Source: Planctomycetaceae bacterium
GTDB lineage: Bacteria > Planctomycetota > Planctomycetia > Planctomycetales > Planctomycetaceae
Assembly (NCBI GenBank): GCA_021732845.1
Contig: JAKFUF010000129.1
Span: 1 to 46,752, forward strand
Length of the DNA stretch: 46,752 nt
Direction of reading: 5' to 3'
Of this stretch, positions 8,558 to 16,892 are shown in pieces (the first letter of the stretch is position 1; every line of letters begins with the position of its first letter). The notes under the pieces are model-generated. The model was given only the letters and a program-made list of their open reading frames with translations. It was not told the origin of the DNA and made no database searches. Made by a program: the position numbers and the translations under genes.

Positions 8558-9931
8558 ATGAAATCTCAAACACTGACCCGCTTCGTCGTGGTTCTGGCCG
8601 TGTCCGGATTCGGACTCGCGCTGTACTCAGCCGGGGGCAATGACGCACCCGCCACACTCTCTCCGGCCGACATGTACCGGCCGACGGTCGTCCCCGACCG
8701 GATCATCCTCACCTGGACGGGCGATCCCGCCACCACGCAGGCCGTGACATGGCGCACTTCGACTGCCGTGAAGGAGGCCCAGGCCGAGATTGCCATTGCC
8801 GAAGCCGGCCCGGCGTTCACCAAAGAGGCGAAGACGGTCGCTGCCAGCACCCAGCCGCTCACCACCGACCTGAGCGAAGCGAATTTCCATACCGTCAATT
8901 TTGAGAAGCTGAAGCCTGCCACCAAGTACGCCTATCGTGTCGGCAACGGCAGCACCTGGAGTGAGTGGTGCCATTTCACGACCGCCAGCACCAAACCCGA
9001 ACCCTTCTCATTCATCTATTTTGGCGATGCGCAGAACGACATCCGCTCGCTCTGGTCACGCGTGATCCGCGAGGCCTACAGCGATGCCCCCAAGGCCCGG
9101 TTCATGATCCACGCGGGCGATCTGATCAATTCGGCGGAAAAAGATGAGGAATGGGGCGAATGGTTTGGCGCTGGCGGGTGGCTCAACGCCATGGTTCCCA
9201 GCGTGGCCATCCCCGGAAACCACGAGCAGGCCAAGGACAAGGACGGGAAAAGTCGCCTGTCGCACCACTGGCGGCCGCAGTTCGCCAATCCGGAGAACGG
9301 CCCCGCCGGGCTGGAAGAGACCTGCTTCACGCTCGTCTACCAGGATCTGCGGATCATCGGCCTGGACAGCAACCGCGACATCGAACTCCAAACCCCGTGG
9401 CTCGACAAGGTGCTCGCGGAAAACAAGTCCCCCTGGGTCATCTGCACCTTCCACCACCCGATTTTTTCCACGGCCAAGGACCGCGACAATGCGGCGCTCC
9501 GCGCTGCCTGGAAGCCAGTCCTGGACAAGTACAAAGTGGATCTTGTCCTGCAGGGGCACGACCATTCCTACGGTCGCACCGGATTGACCACGCCTCTGCG
9601 CCTCCCGGAAACGGTCGCCAATGTCCCAACCGGAGTGAACCAGTCCGACGAAGCCACTGGAACGGTGTACGTTGTCTCCGTCAGCGGTCCCAAAATGTAC
9701 AACATCAACCGCAAGCCGTTCATGATGCGGGTCGCCGAAGACACCCAGCTCTACCAGATCATTTCGATCGACGGCAGCTCGCTGCGTTATGAAGCGCGGA
9801 CCGCCGTCGGCGAGGTGTATGACGCGTTCACGCTGAAGAAAACACCCGGTCAGGTCAACCAAATGACCGAACAGATTCCCATGACGCCCGAACGGCTCCG
9901 GGCCACGCACAACAATTCCCATACCCATTGA
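8558..9931 (+). CDS. Purple-acid-phosphatase-like metallophosphoesterase
   Basis: The 457-residue protein has a hydrophobic signal segment (about 7-25). An N-terminal fibronectin-like domain (about 45-145) of the purple acid phosphatase type contains the TWTGDPATTQAVTWRT stretch. A calcineurin-like metallophosphoesterase domain follows with all metal-binding blocks: FGDAQ (D157), HAGD (185-188), GNHE (220-223), HH (299-300) and GHDH (333-336). It probably hydrolyses phosphomonoesters or diesters outside the cytoplasm. ATG 8558 is preferred over GTG 8549 because it begins the signal peptide directly. It closes the run of genes from 5413, all on the same strand. Confidence 0.9.
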   Translation: MKSQTLTRFVVVLAVSGFGLALYSAGGNDAPATLSPADMYRPTVVPDRIILTWTGDPATTQAVTWRTSTAVKEAQAEIAIAEAGPAFTKEAKTVAASTQPLTTDLSEANFHTVNFEKLKPATKYAYRVGNGSTWSEWCHFTTASTKPEPFSFIYFGDAQNDIRSLWSRVIREAYSDAPKARFMIHAGDLINSAEKDEEWGEWFGAGGWLNAMVPSVAIPGNHEQAKDKDGKSRLSHHWRPQFANPENGPAGLEETCFTLVYQDLRIIGLDSNRDIELQTPWLDKVLAENKSPWVICTFHHPIFSTAKDRDNAALRAAWKPVLDKYKVDLVLQGHDHSYGRTGLTTPLRLPETVANVPTGVNQSDEATGTVYVVSVSGPKMYNINRKPFMMRVAEDTQLYQIISIDGSSLRYEARTAVGEVYDAFTLKKTPGQVNQMTEQIPMTPERLRATHNNSHTH

Positions 9932-10012
9932 GCGGGGCTTGGAAGAGTGGTTGAGACAGTTGCAACTGGCGCTCGTTACTCCGACGAACGCCGGTTGTTT
10001 TTCATAAAGTGT

Positions 10013-10119
10013 CGTGTTCTTCTTGCCTTTCCTGGTGGTCCAAAGAACCAGGTGGACAGGATCTCGGCCCCATCATTTCTTTGGGTAAAAGAAAAACCAC
10101 GAAAGGCAAGAAGAACACG
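10013..10119. repeat. 107-bp inverted repeat with 18-bp perfect arms
   Basis: CGTGTTCTTCTTGCCTTT (10013-10030) is exactly complementary to 10102-10119. Imperfect pairing continues inward (CCTGGTGGT against ACCAC), and the smaller palindrome TGGTCCAAAGAACCA lies inside. The 62-residue frame covering it is formed by the palindrome and is not a gene. It could act as a terminator region for the phosphatase gene or be a separate small repeat element. Confidence 0.7.
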
Positions 10120-10194
10120 AAAAGCGGCACCTTGAACCACACGACCCTTCACGAATGAAGCTGTTGGTCAAGCCGGATGGTCCGGCAAAACGGC

Positions 10195-10531
10195 ATAAGA
10201 TCATCCCGGAGGGATGAAAGCTCTTAGCCGGGGGTTGAGAGGAGCGTCAGCGAAGCGACACCCCCGGTCATGATCGGAAAGGATAGCCGATCCCGGAGGG
10301 ATCGCAGAAGCCTGCGAGGAACGGTGCTGGCACCCCTGCCGGGGTGCGTCCGTCGAGGGTGCCTTTCCGGGGGTATCGCTTCGTGTCTGTCAACACTTCG
10401 CTCAACCCCCGGCTAAGAGCTGTGATCCCTCCGGGATCATCCTTGGTCACCCCGTCCCTGTCAGCATGGTGCCTTGCGCCGTCATCAATGCGCCAACATA
10501 CAGTTTACTTTCATTGATGACGCGATCGTTA
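10195..10531. repeat. Family 1 long palindromic repeat, copy B
   Basis: This has the same architecture as copy A, from AGATCATCCCGGAGGGATGA (starting about 10198) to ATTGATGACGCGATCGTTA ending at 10531. It carries an additional GAGCGTCA segment in the left arm. The final TTA (10529-10531) is, on the minus strand, the TAA stop codon of the M56 gene, so the element abuts that coding region with no spacer. Confidence 0.88.
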
Positions 10532-13500
10532 CTGCAGTTTCAGTTCAGGAGCAGTGATCTCCCCCGTTTCCAGGACCTCGATCTGCAACTCGGCCTGCAC
10601 GGCGGGGCCGAGGATTCCTGAACGAACGCGTTGTTCCGGGGTCAACGGCGAATACCCCTTGGCCCGCAGCAGATACCGGCCGGGTGGAATCCGCTCGGTC
10701 AGGTAGCTGCCGTCTTCTGTGGCGACCTGGGACGAAAATTCGGTCTGCCACTCATGGCTGTCAGCCTGCTTTTCGGCTTTCTCGGCCGATACCGACACGA
10801 TCACCCCCTGCAGTTGTTTGCCTTCCGGCCAGGAGACTTTGCCGCGAATGCGGCCTCCCTTCTCGCGGACCATGTCGATTTCACGGGCTTCGCCGGCTTT
10901 GATTTCGACAAATTGCCGGTCCAGCATCGCCCCGAAGCCAATGTCGGTCAGGCGGTTCATCACATGGCGGCAGATTTGGTATTTGCCCGGTGGTAGGGCA
11001 TCAAGGGTCAATTTTCCGCCATTGCTGATCTTCAATTCGCGCATGCTCTGCAGCCGCTCAAACCCAGGCTGTGGCCCAAGACGCTGATAGAACACCCGGC
11101 TCTCCTCGGCCGCCCCCTCAATGTCGAGCAGGACATCGATGCGTCCCGGTGCCGGCAGCCGGATCGTCACCTCGCCCTTCTCTGGAATCACGGCTGGCCA
11201 GACATCCATCACCTTGCACGAAACCGCCATGCTCTTGGCATCACCCGCCGCCAGTTCGAAGCGGCCGGCCTCGTCGGTGAAGGTTGGCCGGGGCACTGGG
11301 TCAGCCTCACCCCAGGTGGACCAGGCCTGGCCCGCCGCCAGATTCAGCCCACCAGGGCCGAGGGCGAACACCGCGGCCCCTTTGAGCGGTTTGCCTTCGT
11401 GATCCAGCACCGTTCCCCGCACCGATCGGCCGCGTTTGAGGCGGACCACCAGTTCAATCTCTGTCTTGTCATCGGGCGGAGCCTTCTCCATGAGCGGATA
11501 GGGCAGATAGCCATCGGCCACAATCCGTGCGGTCCAGCCATTCGCCCATTGAATGGTGGTGGAGAACGAACCGTCGGTCGCACTGGACCGGCTTTCGGAA
11601 TAGCCCCACGAGACCTTTCCCGGATTCGCGGGGTCGAACATGCCGCCCTGAATCAGCAGCGTGGGCACGGCCTTGCCGGTTTCAGCGTCGATCACCCGGC
11701 CACGGAGGGAGACCGTCTTGGCCGCAGGCTTTGGCTTGGCCTCCAGCACACCGGCTTCCATCACGCGCACGGTTGCCTGCCGAACTCCAATCTCGGCAAA
11801 CAGCCCTTCCTCCTTGCCGTTGTTGTTCCAATCCCACTCGATGCGAAACCGCTGCCGCTGCCGTTCCTTGTCCCGATCCGTGGCCGGGATGGCCGTGACG
11901 GTTCGGGTCTTGAATTTGCCCTGCGACGGCAGGTTGAGGGCGATCGAAAGCATCGCCTCGACTCCCGCCAAATCGCCCGCCGTCATCCGCTGCGCCAGTT
12001 CTTTCGCAACACCCTCGGGCGTGGCCATCCAACCGAACCCCTCCCGCTTGGAGAGCGCTTCAATGCCTGCGGCCGTCACGGCCGTTTCATCCAGCGTCAC
12101 GCCCCGCAGTTTGGGAAATCCTTCGAGCGTCTTCAGTCCGGCATCACTGACAGACGTCTCCGACAGCTTCAGGCCCTCCAGTTCCTTCAGCGGAGTGAGC
12201 GCCTTCAGGCCCTCATCAGTGACCTTGGAGCGGGCCACATCCAGTTCACGCAGGGCCGTGAGTTTTCCCACGCTGGTCATCCCGGCATCGGTGAGGCCGG
12301 TGCCGCCAAGCTGCAGGCTTTGCAGCGAACTCAATCCGGCCAGCGCGGCGATCCCGTTGTCGGTGACCTTGGCATCCCACAAGTTGAGCTTCTTGAGGGC
12401 CTTCAAGCCTGACCATTGCCGCAGATCGTCGTCCTTGACGTTGGAACGCTGCAGGCTGAGCCACGTCAGGTGGGTCAATTGACCGATGATCCGGGCATCG
12501 CCCGCCTTCAATTCAAATTCGGCAAGCTGCAGTCCGACAATCTCGCCCTGTTCGTTCATGGCGATCGGGTCGCCGCCAAACGGCCCGCGCTTCACTGCAT
12601 TGAGGCGGCTTAGGAACTCCTGCAACTCGGCAGAGGATTCGGCCTTCTTGTCGACCTTGACTGGCTCCGCGGCGCTCGCCTGAACCGTCGTTTTTTGGAC
12701 CGCGATGGCCCCCACGTCGAGTACCGGTGGATTCTGTCCTGGCACCTCGGGATCGATTTGGAACTGCGTATTGGCCCGGCCGCCTTCCACAGTGAGGAAG
12801 AGCTGATATCTGCCGGGCAGCACATTGTCGATCTTGAAGGTTCCGTCCGCGTTCACTTTCAAATTGTCCCGGAAGAACAGCGGCCCGATGGGGCTGCGTT
12901 TGAATTTGTCGAATGCCACCCACATCTCGTTGTCGCCGCCGAAACCAAAGTGCGGGGCGGTTGGATGCACATGAAACGTGGCCTTGTCCCATGAATCGCT
13001 GCCAGTGAATTTTCCGGTGACGGTTCGTCCCTGTCCCCCCAGCATGACCTTCGTCGGCTCGCCGGCCTTGATCTGGAGGTGGCTGAACATCCCGTTGAGA
13101 ATTGCCTGATTGGAGTCAGGCTTGTCTGAGAGGCTGATCGGTCGCGAAAGCTGCGCCAGTCCCGGCAGCAGCTTGTCAAACGTGAACTGACCGTCGGCAT
13201 CGCTGCGCCCGCTCGCATAGCTGGCCACCATGCCGGGATATCCATAGTCATCGCGATGCGTGCCCAGGGTCACCGGTTCGTCGACGCCGGGTTTGTCCTT
13301 CCAAAGAACCCGGCCTTCGACGCGGCCCCACCCCTGCAGCGTGAGTTCTGGTGATTTTTTGAAATCGCTGTAGGCCAGTTCGCGAACGCCGGAATCATGC
13401 ACGACGAGCACGGCCGCCACGGATGTTTCCGTCGGCAACTGGAACCGTCCTTCGGCGTCCGTCTTCACGATTGTTGGCAATCGCCAGCGGTCGCTGGGAT

Positions 13501-15250
13501 GGTCTGGACGCGGTTTGTCCGATCCCCAGATCCGGCCGTTCTCGAGTCGGATGTCGCGCTGCACGAGACCAAGCGCGATTGTCGCCCCTGCGGCTGGCTT
13601 GCCGTCTGGCTGCAAGACACGGCCCTTGATCCCCGGATCTTCCGCGAGCATGAACACGAGGTGCTTCGGGCCGTCGGACTTTTTGATCCATGCCGAGGTT
13701 TGCGGAACAAGGCCATCGGCTTCGACGCGTATCGCCATTTCGTCGTAGGCCCTTTCCAGCGGCCAGATGAAATCGCCGTCCTTTCCAAGGCGAAGCGTGT
13801 GTGGCTGCCAGACAACAACGTCACTGCCCGTCCGTTTCTCGAATTCCTGCGAAACCGACGAACGAACGCCGGCCAGCACCCGGAACTCGGGGATTGGCCT
13901 GTCTCTCTTGGCATTCATGACGCTCAGGTGGATCCCTTTCTTCCGGGCCGCCAGTTCTTCCGGCGTGGCGTTCCGTGGCTCAACCTTCGGCTCTTCCACT
14001 GCCGGCACCGCAGGCGCTGCCTGCGTGACGGTGGGCTTCACGGTTTCCCTGGACGTCGTGTCGGCTTTCGGTACGGGTTCTCCGGCTTGGAGCATCGCCA
14101 GTGGAACGAGGACCATTGCCAACAGCAGGAGCGCGACCAGACTCGTCATCGCGGTAAGCGCTGTGCGGTTCTTGCCTCCGTCCAGCACCGCCCGCAGCCG
14201 ACTTTCCAGAGCCGAATGCCGCGCCATCGGCACGGCCGCCAGTGCCATGAGTGGTCGATCCTGATAGTTCGCGGCGATCGCCAGGAGTTCACGGGCGTAG
14301 TCGCTGGCTTTCGCGCCACAGGACAACACCAGGTCATCGCTGGCCTGCTCACGCTCGACATGCATCCGCCGCGCCGCGAGCCACGCCAGCGGGTTGAACC
14401 AGTGGACCGCGCAGGCGGCGTGAGCCAGCATCTGCGTCAACCAGTCGAGCCGCCGCACATGGGCCAGTTCATGCAGCAGCACCAGGCGGCGGCGTTCGGG
14501 CGACCAGCCATCTGCTTCGGCGGGGATCACGAGCACAGGCCGCCAGACCCCGAAGGTCAGCGGCATGGAAGCGCCTGCACTGCGCAGGATTCGCACCTCG
14601 CGCCGGATTTTCAATGTTGTGCGCAACCCATCCAGCAGTTCGGTCCAGCGACCGTCCAGCACGCGTGTGGCCCCCTTCTTCAGCCGCTCCAGTTGCCAGA
14701 GCCCGGTCAACGGCGCAATCAGGCATGTCAGTGTTCCGGTCAGCCACACTGGCACCAGCCAGAGCAGCCAGCCACTCCCGGCCCGAGGGTCTGCCGGTGC
14801 GCTGGTCATGGTCACCATTTCAGGGTTCTCAACGGCTGAGGTCTTGAAAGGACTGTTCAACGCCGCTGAAGCACCTGCTTCGCCGGCCAGTCCATCCATG
14901 GTCTGGTGGGAACTCATGCTCTCCAGACGAGAGGTCGGGACATTGCCGGGCACCTTCACGGCGGCATTCGCCTTCTCCGCTTCGGCGGGTTCCACCTTGG
15001 CCAGCCAATGAGGCAGGAACGGAACTCTCCAGGCTGGCAGCGCAGCCGAGAGCAACGGCAGGACCAACAGGCCGGCCATGCCAAGCGACCACACCAGATG
15101 CCGTCGGGCCGCGGAGGCTCGGCGCGAGGCGGCGGCGAGCAGAACGACGGCCAGCATGAGCACCAGCCCCTTTGCTGCGGCGTCAGCGAGGGGGATGAGC
15201 CACGGTTGCCAGGCGGCGGGTGAAGACCAGTCTGCGAGAAGTGTGAACAT
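10529..15250 (-). CDS. BlaR1/MecR1-like M56 peptidase fused to LRR and carboxypeptidase-regulatory-like repeats
   Basis: This is a very large protein (1573 residues). The first 390 residues are the M56 antirepressor peptidase: membrane helices near 25-42, 53-72, 160-185 and 365-388, with zinc motif HELAH at 260-264 and the downstream VEREQASDDL segment that supplies the third ligand. A linker and extracytoplasmic carboxypeptidase-regulatory-like beta domains follow (about 420-870), then leucine-rich repeats (about 915-1075, with repeated LxxLxLxxTxLTDAG units). More regulatory-like domains reach the C-terminus. By homology it senses an outside signal and cleaves the BlaI-type repressor encoded 1 bp upstream. 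BlaR1 usually ends in a penicillin-binding sensor domain; here LRR and beta domains take its place, so the ligand is unlikely to be a beta-lactam. Confidence 0.9.
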   Translation of the reverse strand: MFTLLADWSSPAAWQPWLIPLADAAAKGLVLMLAVVLLAAASRRASAARRHLVWSLGMAGLLVLPLLSAALPAWRVPFLPHWLAKVEPAEAEKANAAVKVPGNVPTSRLESMSSHQTMDGLAGEAGASAALNSPFKTSAVENPEMVTMTSAPADPRAGSGWLLWLVPVWLTGTLTCLIAPLTGLWQLERLKKGATRVLDGRWTELLDGLRTTLKIRREVRILRSAGASMPLTFGVWRPVLVIPAEADGWSPERRRLVLLHELAHVRRLDWLTQMLAHAACAVHWFNPLAWLAARRMHVEREQASDDLVLSCGAKASDYARELLAIAANYQDRPLMALAAVPMARHSALESRLRAVLDGGKNRTALTAMTSLVALLLLAMVLVPLAMLQAGEPVPKADTTSRETVKPTVTQAAPAVPAVEEPKVEPRNATPEELAARKKGIHLSVMNAKRDRPIPEFRVLAGVRSSVSQEFEKRTGSDVVVWQPHTLRLGKDGDFIWPLERAYDEMAIRVEADGLVPQTSAWIKKSDGPKHLVFMLAEDPGIKGRVLQPDGKPAAGATIALGLVQRDIRLENGRIWGSDKPRPDHPSDRWRLPTIVKTDAEGRFQLPTETSVAAVLVVHDSGVRELAYSDFKKSPELTLQGWGRVEGRVLWKDKPGVDEPVTLGTHRDDYGYPGMVASYASGRSDADGQFTFDKLLPGLAQLSRPISLSDKPDSNQAILNGMFSHLQIKAGEPTKVMLGGQGRTVTGKFTGSDSWDKATFHVHPTAPHFGFGGDNEMWVAFDKFKRSPIGPLFFRDNLKVNADGTFKIDNVLPGRYQLFLTVEGGRANTQFQIDPEVPGQNPPVLDVGAIAVQKTTVQASAAEPVKVDKKAESSAELQEFLSRLNAVKRGPFGGDPIAMNEQGEIVGLQLAEFELKAGDARIIGQLTHLTWLSLQRSNVKDDDLRQWSGLKALKKLNLWDAKVTDNGIAALAGLSSLQSLQLGGTGLTDAGMTSVGKLTALRELDVARSKVTDEGLKALTPLKELEGLKLSETSVSDAGLKTLEGFPKLRGVTLDETAVTAAGIEALSKREGFGWMATPEGVAKELAQRMTAGDLAGVEAMLSIALNLPSQGKFKTRTVTAIPATDRDKERQRQRFRIEWDWNNNGKEEGLFAEIGVRQATVRVMEAGVLEAKPKPAAKTVSLRGRVIDAETGKAVPTLLIQGGMFDPANPGKVSWGYSESRSSATDGSFSTTIQWANGWTARIVADGYLPYPLMEKAPPDDKTEIELVVRLKRGRSVRGTVLDHEGKPLKGAAVFALGPGGLNLAAGQAWSTWGEADPVPRPTFTDEAGRFELAAGDAKSMAVSCKVMDVWPAVIPEKGEVTIRLPAPGRIDVLLDIEGAAEESRVFYQRLGPQPGFERLQSMRELKISNGGKLTLDALPPGKYQICRHVMNRLTDIGFGAMLDRQFVEIKAGEAREIDMVREKGGRIRGKVSWPEGKQLQGVIVSVSAEKAEKQADSHEWQTEFSSQVATEDGSYLTERIPPGRYLLRAKGYSPLTPEQRVRSGILGPAVQAELQIEVLETGEITAPELKLQ

Positions 15251-15251
15251 T

Positions 15252-15638
15252 CTACCGTCCCTCTTTTCGGGCGTTTTCGATCAGTTCACTCAGGCGCTGC
15301 AATTCATCCGGCGACAATCTGGCATCCGCGCCCTGCAACAGTGCGGCGACCGCCTTCTCCAGCGATCCCTCGTAAAACGTTTCCAGCACACGGACCAGGG
15401 CCGAACGCCCGGCGCGGGCGCGGCGGCGCGTTGGCGAGTAGATATAGCGGCCTTGTTCGCTCCGGTGCTTGAGGTGCCCCTTCTCGACGAGAATTGCCAG
15501 CAGGGCCCGCACCGCGGAATAGCTGGGCGGATCCGGCAGCCCCTCCAGCACCTGGGCGGCCGAAGCCTCCTCGTGGGCATAGATGACATCCATGATCTGC
15601 CGCTCGCGGCGGCTCAGTTCAGGGGGGCGCGTGCTCAT
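15252..15638 (-). CDS. BlaI/MecI/CopY-family transcriptional repressor
   Basis: A 128-residue winged-helix repressor with the BlaI layout. It begins ELSRRERQIMDVIYAHEEAS, has the recognition-helix region SYSAVRALLAILVEKGHLKH (about 39-58) and a YIYSPT wing. A C-terminal dimerisation part follows, which in relatives contains the site cut by the partner M56 protease. Its stop lies 1 bp from the start of the M56 gene, so the pair is certainly cotranscribed. No Shine-Dalgarno sequence precedes the ATG; the promoter -10 box ends 6 bp before it, suggesting a leaderless message. It probably represses its own operon at the dyad at 15639-15658. Confidence 0.93.
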   Translation of the reverse strand: MSTRPPELSRRERQIMDVIYAHEEASAAQVLEGLPDPPSYSAVRALLAILVEKGHLKHRSEQGRYIYSPTRRRARAGRSALVRVLETFYEGSLEKAVAALLQGADARLSPDELQRLSELIENARKEGR

Positions 15639-15673
15639 GGTGCTAGAATATTAGCACCACGGGCGGAAATCAA
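15639..15673 (-). promoter_or_regulatory. blaI promoter with overlapping operator dyad
   Basis: Read on the minus strand, TTGATT (15673-15668), a 17-bp spacer and TATTCT (15650-15645) form a good housekeeping promoter. Transcription would begin about at the ATG (15638). A dyad with arms GGTGCTA (15639-15645) and TAGCACC (15652-15658) covers the -10 box and start point, the expected place for a BlaI-type repressor. A weaker similar half-dyad, GTGCTAAATTTTCAGCA, lies at 15681-15697 upstream of the -35 box. Confidence 0.75.
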
Positions 15674-15775
15674 CCCCGAAGTGCTAAATTTTCAGCAGCC
15701 GTGCCGGCTGGGATCGCAACATCCAACTGTTGGCCAAGTCGGCTGTCCGGCAGAACGGTGTGTGAATCGGATGGT

Positions 15776-16320
15776 TAGAAATTTGACCACGAATCTTCAC
15801 GAATCCTACGAATGTCACGAATCGTCAACCGGCTTCGTATCGCGGGTGACGGAATCCATCTTGTTGTGATTTGTGTCATTCGGCTTATTCGTACTACTAA
15901 CCGTCAGGTTGTTGGCGTGCCGCGACGATTTCGCCAGCGTGTGCTGGAAATCAGCGATCAATAGCGGGTTCTGCTTCTGGTCAGACTCTGGCCAACCGCC
16001 CCAACGGGGCAGGATTCGACAGCCCAGGGCGCAGCCGACGAATGTCGGCGGAGCCCTGGGTCGGAGTCGGTGCGAGAAAGGGAGCCCCAACGGGGTGAGA
16101 TTCATTGAACATCCGACAAACATCACGGTCACGCCCCGATTGGGGCTCCGTCGTTCGTCGTCATTGCACCCAGGGCTCCGTTGGCGTTGCCAACTTCGCC
16201 CTGGGCTATCGAATTCTGCCCCCTTGGGGCTGACGATGCGACACTAAGGGGTGTTGGGTTTCGGGCAAGCCCGCGCCATGAATATTCGTGGTTCCCCTTC
16301 TCGCTGTCTAAGATCGGCCT
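15776..16320. repeat. Family 2 repeat, full-length copy
   Basis: It starts with short ACGAATCNT-type direct repeats (about 15788-15826). A long stretch shared with 34890-35325 follows (TAACCGTCAGGTTGTTGGCG, CTGGCCAACCGCCCCAACGG). Palindromic blocks include GCCCCAACGGGG at 15998-16009 and 16084-16095, and AGCCCAGGGC against GCCCTGGG. Relative to the second copy this one holds an extra 86 bp between the two GCCCCAACGGGG blocks. No gene is visible in 15659-16403. Confidence 0.85.
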
Positions 16321-16403
16321 TTGGTCAGCAATTGGAGCGCACAGTGATTCTTTTTCCGGTCCTTGGCAGCCTCACCAGATAGGATGCGTGAGGCGTTTCC
16401 CGA

Positions 16404-16871
16404 TCAATCCTCAATCAGCGGCCGATTGAGTTCGGTCTTCCACTCCCGCGGATCCTGGCTCGACTCCGGTCCGGTGACGTACACCTCCCACAGGTCCGGG
16501 GCGGCGACGTGGCCATTGGCCCTGATCCAGGCGTCGAACTCGCCCCACGCGGCGGCAAGCCCTTCATAGGCACCGTGATAAACAGTGCGAGCCACCGCGG
16601 TCGCCGGCAACTGCCCCGCGATCACGCGCCCAACAGGTCTGACCGTGGCGTTGACTGGTGCTCCAACCTCGAAATCAAAAGTGTCCGGAAGCATCCGCAA
16701 ATGATGCGAAAACAACGGCCCGGCCGGGGAGCGGCCCTGCGCCGCCAATGTGGACATCAATTCAGCGATGGCCAGCCCCATCACACTCCTGATCTCATTG
16801 CGGGGAATGGTCAGGCGGATCACCGCAGTCTGCTGCACTGTGGTTTCGATGAGGTGTGGCGTGTCGAGCAT
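16404..16871 (-). CDS. GyrI-like / AraC effector-binding domain protein
   Basis: A 155-residue single-domain protein of the GyrI-like small-molecule-binding superfamily (SHS2 fold repeated twice). Visible features are the early IRLTIPRNEIRSVMGLAIAE segment, the central GPLFSHHL stretch, and the ending AWIRANGHVAAPDLWEVYVT, which closely follows the family pattern (a conserved Glu is used in ligand binding). There is no DNA-binding domain, so it is a stand-alone binder or hydrolase-like protein. It lies 21 bp downstream of the MFS gene on the same strand and may handle the same compound. The ligand is unknown. Confidence 0.85.
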   Translation of the reverse strand: MLDTPHLIETTVQQTAVIRLTIPRNEIRSVMGLAIAELMSTLAAQGRSPAGPLFSHHLRMLPDTFDFEVGAPVNATVRPVGRVIAGQLPATAVARTVYHGAYEGLAAAWGEFDAWIRANGHVAAPDLWEVYVTGPESSQDPREWKTELNRPLIED

Positions 16872-16892
16872 GTCGTGGCTCCTTTTCCGCCG

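Noticed and set aside
10013-10135. Small gene in the frame 9947-10135
   Set aside because: Most of the frame is built from the two arms of an 18-bp inverted repeat, so its translation reflects the palindrome.
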